Assembly (NCBI RefSeq): GCF_007994135.1
Contig: NZ_VLKF01000001.1
Coordinates: 1,426,001 to 1,490,000 of the forward strand
Direction: 5' to 3'
From: Modestobacter roseus
GTDB lineage: Bacteria > Actinomycetota > Actinomycetes > Mycobacteriales > Geodermatophilaceae
DNA length: 64,000 nucleotides
Positions within the stretch are counted from its first letter, which is position 1; every line of letters begins with the position of its first letter. The translations under genes were made by a program, and so were the position numbers. Shown in pieces: positions 57,197-64,000 of the stretch. A model generated the notes under the pieces. It did no database searches. It was not told the origin of the DNA and worked only from the letters and a program-made list of their open reading frames with translations.

Positions 57197-57571
57197 GTGG
57201 ACCAGCAGGCACTGACCTCGATCGTCCATCGCTACTGGGACGGGCTGTGGAACCGCCGCGATCTCACGGTGATCGACGAGCTCATCGCCGAGCCCTACGT
57301 GCGGCACTCCTCCGCCGGGACCCGGTCGCTCACCCGGGCCCAGTTCACCCGGGAGGTCCGCGACTCCTGGCAGCTGCTGCACGACCCCGCGACCACCGTC
57401 GACGACCAGGTGACGGCGGAGGACCGGGTCTGGACGCGGGCCACCACCACCGGCCTGAACCTGGACACCGGCCAGACCTCGGTGGTCACCTGGCTGGTGG
57501 TGCACCGGGTCGCCGACGGCCGGATCGCCGAGTCCTGGAGCGCCACCCTGCCCGGCGTCGACTGGCGCTGA
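57197..57571 (+). CDS. SnoaL-like (NTF2-fold) ester cyclase-family protein
   Basis: A 124-residue protein of the SnoaL/NTF2 fold: VHRYWDGLWNRRDLTVIDEL, AEPYVRHSSAG, TRAQFTREVRDSW, then strands DQVTAEDRVWTRATTTG and WLVVHRVADGRIAESWS. Members are cyclases, isomerases or ligand binders; His in VRHSSAG is a frequent active-site residue. The GTG start is chosen from the leaderless promoter; an upstream ATG would add a poorly conserved leader. It is convergent with the MFS gene. Confidence 0.82.
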   Translation: MDQQALTSIVHRYWDGLWNRRDLTVIDELIAEPYVRHSSAGTRSLTRAQFTREVRDSWQLLHDPATTVDDQVTAEDRVWTRATTTGLNLDTGQTSVVTWLVVHRVADGRIAESWSATLPGVDWR

Positions 57572-57598
57572 CCGTCCCCGCCACGCGGGGCTCCTCGG

Positions 57599-58984
57599 TC
57601 AGCCCAGGTCGCGCAGCCGCTGCGCGCCGGCCATCCGACGCCGGCTGACCACCGCGTACAGCGCGACGAACGCGAGCACGCCGACCCCCATGCCGAGCAG
57701 CGTCCAGCGCAGCCCGATGGCGTCGGCGAGCAGGCCCAGCGGGAGGGCGGCGATGCCGAACGCGCCGAAGCTGAGCATGATCAGCCCCTGCACCCGCCCG
57801 TGGTACTCCAGGTCCGAGAGGGCGATGAGCTGCGACTGGTTGGTGGTCTGGAAGGCGAGCATCGACGCGCCCACGGCGAGGAGCACGACCACGGCGACGG
57901 CGGCGTTGGGTGCGATCGCCAGCGCGCAGATGGCGATGCCGAAGACCGCGCCGGAGGCCACCAGCACCCGGGTCTGCCGGACCCACGAGCTGCGCCGCCC
58001 CAGCAGCAGCCCCGCCGCCACCCCGCCCACCGCGGACGTCGCCGCCAGGACCCCGTAACCGACCGAGCCGAGGCCGAACAGGTCGCTGGAGATGGTCGGC
58101 ATGAAGGCCAGGTACGGCAGGCCCATCATGGCCACGCCGATGCCGCACCACACCAGGGCGCTCAGCTCGGGGTGCCGCCGGACGTAGCGCACCCCGTCGG
58201 CGAGCTCGCCGAGCGGTGACCGGCCGGAGGCCTCGCCCTGCCGCCGCCCGGCGGGCAGGGCGGCGGTGAGGAGGACCCCGACGGCGGCCAGCACCGCGCT
58301 GGACAGGAAGACCGCCTCGACGCCCCAGGTGACCGCGCCGATGACCACCCCGGCCAGCGCCGGGCCGACCACCCGGTTCACCTCGGCGTTCACCAGCAGC
58401 AGCGAGACCGCCTGCGGCACCGAGCCACGCGGCACCAGCTCGCTCAGGAAGGCCATCCGGGCCGGGTTGAACAGCGCGAACCCCACGGCCTGGAGCACGC
58501 CGGCGCCGAGCAGCATCCAGTAGGCGATGACGTCGAGGACGACCGCCAGCCCGATCCAGGCGCTGGACACGGCCAGCAGCAGGACCGAGACCTGCAGCAC
58601 CAGCCGCTTGGGCAGCCGGTCCGCGGCGACGCCACCCCACGGCGTGGCCACCAGCAGCGCCACCCCGAACGCCAGCAGCACCCCGCCCAGCGCGGCGTTG
58701 GACCCGGTGAGCTCGAAGGCCAGCCAGCTGCGGGCGATCGCCTGGGCCATGACGCCGAGGAAGACCGCGGCGGCGTTGAGGTAGAGGACGAGGAAGCCGC
58801 CGATGCGGAGCAGCGCCATCGCGCCGAGAGCCGACGGGGCCTCCGGCGTCGCGGGGGGCACCGTGCCGGGAACCGGGACCGCGGGTACCGGCACCTCGGG
58901 CGCCGGCACCTGTCCCGCGGCGGCCGGCGACGGTGCGGGCCCGTCGCGCTCCGCGTCGACGTCCTGGACGGCTTCCCCGCTCAT
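57599..58984 (-). CDS. MFS transporter (major facilitator, enterobactin-exporter-like)
   Basis: A 461-residue 12-helix transporter. A hydrophilic Pro/Val-rich N-terminal tail of about 50 residues (PEVPVPAVPVPG) precedes helix 1. Motif A-like WGGVAADRLPKR lies between helices 2 and 3, and FNPARMAFLSELVP is typical of the MFS_3/EntS group. It probably exports small hydrophobic molecules or drugs; the substrate is unknown. The ATG has GGGGAG close upstream. No regulator is adjacent. Confidence 0.9.
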   Translation of the reverse strand: MSGEAVQDVDAERDGPAPSPAAAGQVPAPEVPVPAVPVPGTVPPATPEAPSALGAMALLRIGGFLVLYLNAAAVFLGVMAQAIARSWLAFELTGSNAALGGVLLAFGVALLVATPWGGVAADRLPKRLVLQVSVLLLAVSSAWIGLAVVLDVIAYWMLLGAGVLQAVGFALFNPARMAFLSELVPRGSVPQAVSLLLVNAEVNRVVGPALAGVVIGAVTWGVEAVFLSSAVLAAVGVLLTAALPAGRRQGEASGRSPLGELADGVRYVRRHPELSALVWCGIGVAMMGLPYLAFMPTISSDLFGLGSVGYGVLAATSAVGGVAAGLLLGRRSSWVRQTRVLVASGAVFGIAICALAIAPNAAVAVVVLLAVGASMLAFQTTNQSQLIALSDLEYHGRVQGLIMLSFGAFGIAALPLGLLADAIGLRWTLLGMGVGVLAFVALYAVVSRRRMAGAQRLRDLG

Positions 58985-59116
58985 GGCTCCCCTCGACCGG
59001 CCTCCGCACGGGTCACCGGGCCGGCCGGCACGGCCTCCCGATCGGACGGCGGCACCTGCGACCCTGCCACACCCGGCGCACGACGCAACCAAGCGCAGCC
59101 GACCCCGGCCGGCCGG

Positions 59117-59272
59117 TCAGTGCCGGAGCGCCGCCACCAGCCCCGTCCTGCGGTCACTGGGCGGCACCCCCAGCTCGGCGGCGAGGACGGCCCGGAACTG
59201 CTCGAACGCCCGCAGCACCTCATCGACGGTGCCCTCCGCCACGTGCACGCGGCCCACGAGAGCCAGCGACAC
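59117..59272 (-). CDS. 51-residue ORF resembling the end of a BTAD domain
   Basis: A short frame begins at a GTG with GGGAG five to six bases upstream, 17 bases after the MMPL stop. It reads VSLALVGRVHVAEGTVDEVL, then FRAVLAAELGVPPSDRRTGL. The second half resembles the last helix of BTAD/SARP domains (Y-R-x-L-A-D-E-L-G-V-x-P-S). It may be a genuine small protein co-transcribed with the MMPL gene or the remnant of a lost regulator. Confidence 0.4.
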   Translation of the reverse strand: MSLALVGRVHVAEGTVDEVLRAFEQFRAVLAAELGVPPSDRRTGLVAALRH

Positions 59273-59288
59273 CGCGCTCCCGGCCGGG

Positions 59289-61424
59289 TCAGGTGCGGCT
59301 GGGCTCCCGCACCCGGTCTGGCTCGGCGACCTGCCCCCGCCCCAGAGCGCTCGGCCACCAGACCCGGTCGCCGAGCAGGTGGACGGCCGCGGGCACGAGC
59401 AGCGAGCGGACGACGAAGGTGTCGATCAGCACGCCGACCCCGACCAGGAACCCGAGCTGGATCAGGATGACCAGCGGGAGCACGGTGAGCGCCCCGAAGG
59501 TGGCGGCCAGGACGAGCCCGGCGCTGGTGATGACCCCGCCGGTCACGGTCAGGGCCCGGGTCATGCCCGCCCCCGTCCCCTGCTGCAGCGACTCCTCGCG
59601 GGCGCGGGTCATCAGGAAGATGCTGTAGTCGATCCCCAGCGCGACGAGGAACACGAACCCGATCAGCAGCACCTGCGGATCGCTGCCCGGGAAGCCGAAC
59701 AGGTGCTCGAACGCCAGCGCGGCCAGGCCGACCGTGGCGGCGGTGCTCAGCGCCACCGACGCGACCAGCAGCAACGGTGCGACGACCGCCCGCAGCAGCA
59801 ACGCGAGCACGACGGTGATCACCAGCAGCACCAGGGGCACGATCACCGCGAGGTCGCGGGCGGCGGTCTCCTGGGTGTCCAGGTCCTGCGCGGTCGCACC
59901 CCCGACGAGGGTGCCGGGGTCGACCTCGCGCAGCGCCGTCCGCAGCTCCGCGACGGTGGCCTGCGCGGCGGCGCTGTCGGGGGCGTCGGCGAGGGTGGCG
60001 TCCAATCGCACCAGCCCGTCGACCTCCACCGGTCCGCCGCCTCCGGCTCCGGGGGCACCTGCCTCGCCGGTGAACGGGACGACCTCGGCCACGCCGTCCA
60101 CGGCCGCGGCGGCGTCCGCGACGTCCTCCCACCCCCCGGCCGGGGTCAGGATGCTGGCCGGGCTGGGTGCGCCCGCCTCGTAGTGCCGGGCCAGGGCCTC
60201 CTGCCCCGCCGCGGACGGCGAGCCGCCGCGCACCGCCTCGGACAGCGGGATGCCCTCGTCGTCGAAGGTGGGCAGGAAGACGGCGAGGGTGGACAACCCC
60301 ACCAGGGTCCAGACCAGCGCGCGGGCCGGACGGCGGCCGACCGCGGTGGCCACCCGGTCCCAGCCACGCCCCTCGCGCCGCTCGTCGCCGTAGTGCGGCC
60401 GGAACGGCCAGAACGCCGCCCGCCCGAACAGGACGAGGACGGCCGGCAGGAAGGTGAGCGCCGCGAGCACGGCGAAGGCGATGCTCACCGCGGAGATCGG
60501 CCCGAGGCCGCGGTTGGAGCCGAGGTCGGAGAAGAGCAGGCACAGCACGCCCAGGATCACCGTGCCGCCGCTGGCCACGATCGGCTCCCACGACTGCCGC
60601 CACGCCACCCGCATCGCGGCGAAGCGCGACTGCTCGCGCCGCAGCTCCTCGCGGTAGCGGGCCACCAGCAGCAGCCCGTAGTCGGTGGCCGCGCCGACGA
60701 CGAGGATCGAGGCGATGCCCTGGCTCTGCCCGTTCACGTCGATCCAGCCCCGGTCGGCGAGGAGGTAGGCGACCGCGAGGGAGACCACCAGCGCCATGCC
60801 CGCGGTGCCGATGACCAGCAGCGGGAGCAGCGGGCTCCGGTAGACCACCAGGAGGATGAGCAGCACGACGCCGAACGCCGCGACCAGCAGCAGCCCGTCG
60901 ATGCCGGAGAACCCGTCGGCGAAGTCGGCGAAGACCGCCCCCGGCCCGGTGACGTAGGCGGTGGTGCCCTCGACCGCGGGGAGGTCGCGCAGCTCGGCGA
61001 TGACCTCGCCGAGCGTGTCGCCCAGGTCGGGGTCGAAGGGGAGGACCGCCTGGACGGCCTGGCCGTCGTCGGCCGGGATCGGCGGGGACGCCTCGCCGGA
61101 CAGGGCACCCGCCTCGTCGGCCACCGCGACCGCGTCGTCGACCCGCTGGGCCACCTCGGCAAGCGTCGCCTCGTCGAGGGCGCCGTCCTGGCTCTCCCAC
61201 AGCAGCACCACCGGCAGGGTGCGCTCGCTGCGGAAGCCCTGCTGCAGCTCGGTGACGCGGGTGGACTCCGCGCTGTCGGGCAGGAACGCGGCCGAGTCGT
61301 TCTCCGAGACCTCGGCGAGCCGGCCGGCGGAGGACCCCAGCGGGCCGGCGAGCCCGAGCCAGAGCAGGGCGACCAGCGCCGGCAGCAGCCAGCGGAGCAC
61401 GGTGGTGCGGCGGCGGGGCATCAT
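59289..61424 (-). CDS. MMPL-family RND transporter, MarR-linked
   Basis: A 711-residue transporter with two RND repeats: TM1 at residues 8-28, a first loop to about 185, then the helices with VVGAATDYGLLLVARYREEL; the second half has FLVALGIDYSIFLMTRAREESL. The conserved Asp-Tyr pairs of the proton relay are present. It is divergent from a MarR regulator across 84 bases that contain two palindromes, so drug- or lipid-inducible export is likely. Two consecutive ATGs (61424 and 61421) are possible starts. Confidence 0.93.
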   Translation of the reverse strand: MMPRRRTTVLRWLLPALVALLWLGLAGPLGSSAGRLAEVSENDSAAFLPDSAESTRVTELQQGFRSERTLPVVLLWESQDGALDEATLAEVAQRVDDAVAVADEAGALSGEASPPIPADDGQAVQAVLPFDPDLGDTLGEVIAELRDLPAVEGTTAYVTGPGAVFADFADGFSGIDGLLLVAAFGVVLLILLVVYRSPLLPLLVIGTAGMALVVSLAVAYLLADRGWIDVNGQSQGIASILVVGAATDYGLLLVARYREELRREQSRFAAMRVAWRQSWEPIVASGGTVILGVLCLLFSDLGSNRGLGPISAVSIAFAVLAALTFLPAVLVLFGRAAFWPFRPHYGDERREGRGWDRVATAVGRRPARALVWTLVGLSTLAVFLPTFDDEGIPLSEAVRGGSPSAAGQEALARHYEAGAPSPASILTPAGGWEDVADAAAAVDGVAEVVPFTGEAGAPGAGGGGPVEVDGLVRLDATLADAPDSAAAQATVAELRTALREVDPGTLVGGATAQDLDTQETAARDLAVIVPLVLLVITVVLALLLRAVVAPLLLVASVALSTAATVGLAALAFEHLFGFPGSDPQVLLIGFVFLVALGIDYSIFLMTRAREESLQQGTGAGMTRALTVTGGVITSAGLVLAATFGALTVLPLVILIQLGFLVGVGVLIDTFVVRSLLVPAAVHLLGDRVWWPSALGRGQVAEPDRVREPSRT

Positions 61425-61441
61425 GATCCGGCGACGTCCTG

Positions 61442-61484
61442 TTCTCTCGGTCTTCGAGAGAAAACACCTTACGGTGAACACCGT
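61442..61484. promoter_or_regulatory. Two palindromic operators in the MarR/MMPL divergent promoter
   Basis: TTCTCTCG (61442-61449) and CGAGAGAA (61455-61462) form an 8-bp dyad with a 5-base centre. ACGGTG-AA-CACCGT follows at 61471-61484. The first is centred close to the expected MMPL promoter and the second near the marR promoter. MarR dimers usually bind 16-22-bp dyads of this kind. Confidence 0.65.
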
Positions 61485-61508
61485 CGCCACGGCGAGAGGA
61501 GGTGACGA

Positions 61509-61976
61509 GTGACCGGCGAGCCGGCCCACACCCCACTGGACATCGGACTCCTGCTCCGCCGCCTCACCGTGGAGCTCGACGCCGTCGGCGGGCGCTTCGC
61601 CTCGACGCACGGGCTGAACCGGACCGACGTCCGCGCGCTCGTCGCGATCATGGACGCGGCCCGCAGCGGGCGGCCGATGACCGCCGGCCGGCTGGGTGAG
61701 GCGGTGGAGCTCGCCTCGGCGTCGACCACCGCGCTGCTGGACCGGCTGGAGCGGGTGGGACACCTGCGCCGGGTCCGCGACCCGGAGGACGGTCGCCGGG
61801 TGGTGCTGGAGATGTCGGAGTCGGCCATGTCCGCGGGCGCCGAGCACTTCGGCGGGCTGCAGCGCGACCTGGCCGCGGCGATGGCGGGCTACACCGACGA
61901 GGAGCTGGCGCTCGTCGCCCGGTTCCTGCAGGACGTGATCGAGGTGGCCGGCCGGCACGCGCACGGCACCGACTGA
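61509..61976 (+). CDS. MarR-family transcriptional regulator
   Basis: A 155-residue winged-helix regulator: dimerisation helices at both ends, recognition region RPMTAGRLGEAVELASASTTALLDR and the wing VRDPEDGRRVVLEMSE. The GTG at 61509 has GGAGGTGA just upstream, a strong Shine-Dalgarno. It is divergent from the MMPL transporter and very likely represses it and itself. The inducer is unknown. Confidence 0.93.
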   Translation: MTGEPAHTPLDIGLLLRRLTVELDAVGGRFASTHGLNRTDVRALVAIMDAARSGRPMTAGRLGEAVELASASTTALLDRLERVGHLRRVRDPEDGRRVVLEMSESAMSAGAEHFGGLQRDLAAAMAGYTDEELALVARFLQDVIEVAGRHAHGTD

Positions 61977-62042
61977 CCTCTCTCCCGCGGCCCGCGCCCT
62001 CGCCGTGGCGGACCGGCGGCCCCGGGTGCACGATCGACCGCG

Positions 62043-62888
62043 ATGACCGAGATCGAGCAGCCGGGTGTACGGGCGGAGCTGAGCTTCCTGGACCGGGGAT
62101 CCCGCGTGCTGCGGCAGTTCATCTCCCCGGCCGGCCGGGCGGCCACCGCGGGCACCGAGCCGCACCCGGTGACCGTCCACGACGGCCGCCCGGTCCAGCG
62201 CTCCTTCGCCCTCGACGAGCACGGGTTCGCCGTCGTCGACCACCGCAGCGCGGTCACCGACTTCACCGACCGCGCCCAGCTGGAGGACGTGTACGTCCCC
62301 GAGGTCTGCCACCTCGTGCAGCAGCAGCTGGGCGCCGACCACGTCCTCTCCCGGGGGTGGGAGCTGCGCCGCTCGGTCGACCCCGCCCAGCACGGCGCGC
62401 AGCCGCCGGCCAGCGGAGTGCACGTCGACTACGCCCCGGACCACGTCCCCGGGATGGTGGCCCGGGCGTACGCCCGGCACGTCCCCGACGGCCCCGCGTT
62501 CCGGCGGGCCGTGGTCACCAGCACCTGGCGGGTGTTCAGCCCGCCGCCGCAGGACTGGCCGCTGGCGCTGTGCGACTCCCGGACCGTCGCCGCCGACGAC
62601 GGCGCGGCGGTGGCCACCTACTTCGTCGACGAGCTGCCGGCCGACCCGTTCGGCCCGGTCGACCACCTCACGCCGGTGGGCAGCAGCTGGAAGACCCGCC
62701 ACTCCCCCGCCCAGCAGTGGTGGTGGTTCCCCGGCATGACCCGGGACGAGGTGCTGCTGATCAAGCTGGGCGACACCGACCCGGGTGCGGCCGGGCCCGC
62801 GCCGCACACCGCGTTCCCCGACCCCGCCGCGGTCGGTGCCGCGCCGCGGCACAGCATCGAGTTCCGCACCTTCGCCTACTTCTGCTGA
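62043..62888 (+). CDS. CmcJ/NvfI-family (GA4-desaturase-like) putative oxidoreductase
   Basis: A 281-residue protein of the CmcJ/NvfI family. Diagnostic stretches are HVDYAPDHVPGMVARAYA, TSTWRVFSPPPQDWPLALCD, SRTVAADDGA, WWWFPGMTRDEVLLIK and PHTAFPDPAAV followed by SIEFRTFAYF. H-x-D and the later His resemble an Fe/2-oxoglutarate enzyme, but in several family members the activity is unproven. The ATG is used. It stands alone on the plus strand, convergent with the FAD oxidoreductase. Confidence 0.85.
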   Translation: MTEIEQPGVRAELSFLDRGSRVLRQFISPAGRAATAGTEPHPVTVHDGRPVQRSFALDEHGFAVVDHRSAVTDFTDRAQLEDVYVPEVCHLVQQQLGADHVLSRGWELRRSVDPAQHGAQPPASGVHVDYAPDHVPGMVARAYARHVPDGPAFRRAVVTSTWRVFSPPPQDWPLALCDSRTVAADDGAAVATYFVDELPADPFGPVDHLTPVGSSWKTRHSPAQQWWWFPGMTRDEVLLIKLGDTDPGAAGPAPHTAFPDPAAVGAAPRHSIEFRTFAYFC

Positions 62889-62898
62889 CCTCCGCCGG

Positions 62899-64000
62899 TC
62901 ACCCCACGATGGCCGGCTCGGTCGCCGGGCGCAGGTGCGCCCCCTGCCGCAGCAGCTCCCGCTGCACCCGCCCGACGTCGACCGCCGCGGCCGTCGTCCC
63001 CGTCTGCACGGCCAGCGCGGCGGCGACGCCGGCGGCCTGCCCGGTCATCCAGCACTGCGGGATCTCCCGCATGAACGCCTGGGTGGCGGGGTCGCTCGCG
63101 ACGTGCCGGCCGGCGGCGAGCACGTTGTCCAGGTCGCGCGCGACGAGCGCCCCGTAGGGCACCGAGATGTTGGCGTACTTCTGCGACGGCGACGGGGAGA
63201 CGCCGACCTCGTCGGGGTGGACGACACCGTCCATCCACTCGGCCCGGCTCATCCGGTGCAACCCGATCAGCCGCCGGGTGTGCCGGATGCCCAGCTGGGG
63301 CGCCGAGAGCATCAGCCACGCCCGCTCGAACCCCGGTGCGTGCGCGCGGAAGAACTCCAGGTGCGCCAGCATCCGCCGCCGCGACTCCAGCTCGACCGCG
63401 GTCAGGTCGGCGACCGCCAGCCCGCTGTAGCCGGACAGCCGGGGGCCCAGGAACACCGCGACGTCGTCCCGCCAGCCCACGAAGGGCCGCTCGACGTAGC
63501 CCAGCTCCGCCCGGGCGGAGGCCATCAGCGCCGAGTGCCCGGCCGGGTCGGACCGGCGGAACTCCAGCCAGCGGCCGAAGTCGACCCCCGCCCACATCCA
63601 GCTGGTGTTCAGGCAGTGCGCCACCGGGCTCTCGGCACTGTCGACGTCGGACTCGAAGGGCACGTCGGCGCCCGCGACGACGTCGAGGTCACCGGTGGTG
63701 TCGACGACCACCTTCGCGGTGATCGCGCGCCGCCCCTCCTTGCTCTCGAACAGCACCCCGGTCACGGTCCGCCCCTCCCGGAGGGTGCCGACCACCCAGG
63801 AGTGCAGCACCAGGCCCACGCCCTCGGCGTGCACCAGCTCGGCGGAGACGGTCTTGAGCCACTCGGGGTCGATCATCGGCGACCAGGTCACGGTCTCCCG
63901 GGCGGCGCCGAGCCGCTCCTGCCAGTACGCGACGTGCGCCGGGTCCGTCGAGCCCCACAGCTCGCGCGGCGCGCCGGCGACGGCCTCGGCCGGGAGGCGG
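62899..64000 (-). CDS. FAD-dependent oxidoreductase, partial (PF12831-like)
   Basis: The C-terminal 366 codons of an FAD-dependent oxidoreductase; the frame is open to the right window edge and the N-terminal dinucleotide motif lies outside. Conserved parts include VVVDTTGDLDVVAGADVPFE, PQLGIRHTRRLIGLHRMS, YANISVPYGALVARDLDNVL, AAGRHVASDPATQAFMREIP and GQAAGVAAALAVQTGTT. This is the family that covers tricarballylate dehydrogenase-like and xanthan-lyase-linked FAD proteins. Function cannot be narrowed. No start codon is assigned. Confidence 0.88.
   Translation of the reverse strand, partial: RLPAEAVAGAPRELWGSTDPAHVAYWQERLGAARETVTWSPMIDPEWLKTVSAELVHAEGVGLVLHSWVVGTLREGRTVTGVLFESKEGRRAITAKVVVDTTGDLDVVAGADVPFESDVDSAESPVAHCLNTSWMWAGVDFGRWLEFRRSDPAGHSALMASARAELGYVERPFVGWRDDVAVFLGPRLSGYSGLAVADLTAVELESRRRMLAHLEFFRAHAPGFERAWLMLSAPQLGIRHTRRLIGLHRMSRAEWMDGVVHPDEVGVSPSPSQKYANISVPYGALVARDLDNVLAAGRHVASDPATQAFMREIPQCWMTGQAAGVAAALAVQTGTTAAAVDVGRVQRELLRQGAHLRPATEPAIVG

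Overview
The window is very G+C-rich (roughly three quarters by eye), densely packed DNA from a mycothiol-making actinobacterium. The evidence is mshC, the conserved order metH / PAC2 / mshC / SCO1664-type / DUF3090 / histidine phosphatase / uppP known from mycobacteria and streptomycetes, frequent GTG starts and many leaderless-looking promoters. A Geodermatophilaceae-like organism (Blastococcus, Geodermatophilus, Modestobacter) is my inference from protein style; no 16S gene is present.

Layout. 0-1.5 kb: a HepT/HTH-nucleotidyltransferase toxin-antitoxin pair cut by the window edge, then a HAD phosphatase. 1.5-5.3 kb: a secreted CHRD protein with a class F sortase, divergent from copC-copD. 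5.3-20 kb: core housekeeping block (metH, PAC2, dGTPase-like, mshC, VOC, SCO1664, DUF3090, phosphatase, uppP, aldo/keto reductase, RecD-like helicase, GlsB). 19.8-21.3 kb: a HugZ/DUF2470 haem/iron protein and rpsD, divergent around a good DtxR/IdeR-type iron box. 21.3-29.6 kb: two paralogous membrane proteins, a beta-propeller lipoprotein, small ORFs, an IS110-family element, an oxidoreductase, a PP2C phosphatase, an SDR and an M20 peptidase.

29.7-37.5 kb looks like an accessory, partly wrecked island starting at tRNA-Leu(GAG): a decayed plus-strand coding stretch, a beta-glucuronidase, an oligopeptide-type ABC transporter lacking its binding protein and B-type permease, and a nickel-pincer pair larE-larB in which larB is cut off exactly where the ABC permease begins. 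A perfect 32-bp palindrome lies in the gene-free DNA beside it.

37.5-64 kb is a mixed periphery: pirin, F420 reductase-like protein, a frameshifted epimerase remnant, ABC1 kinase, VapBC, two MMPL transporters (one divergent from a MarR regulator with palindromic operators), an oxidoreductase with an HTH/MmyB-type regulator, an alpha/beta hydrolase divergent from a SARP regulator, DUF3500, a monooxygenase, a HEAT / MerR-HEAT operon with a textbook MerR-type operator but a frameshifted regulator, a diacylglycerol-kinase-like protein, an epimerase, a LysM protein under a ydaO-type (c-di-AMP) riboswitch, an MFS transporter, a CmcJ/NvfI-type protein and a partial FAD oxidoreductase at the right edge.

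No entirely new defence or biosynthetic system is evident. The most interesting signals are the lar/ABC chimeric junction, the iron box shared by haem-protein and rpsD promoters, the MerR-HEAT regulatory unit, the IS110 element with candidate recombination cores, and the recurrent leaderless promoters.
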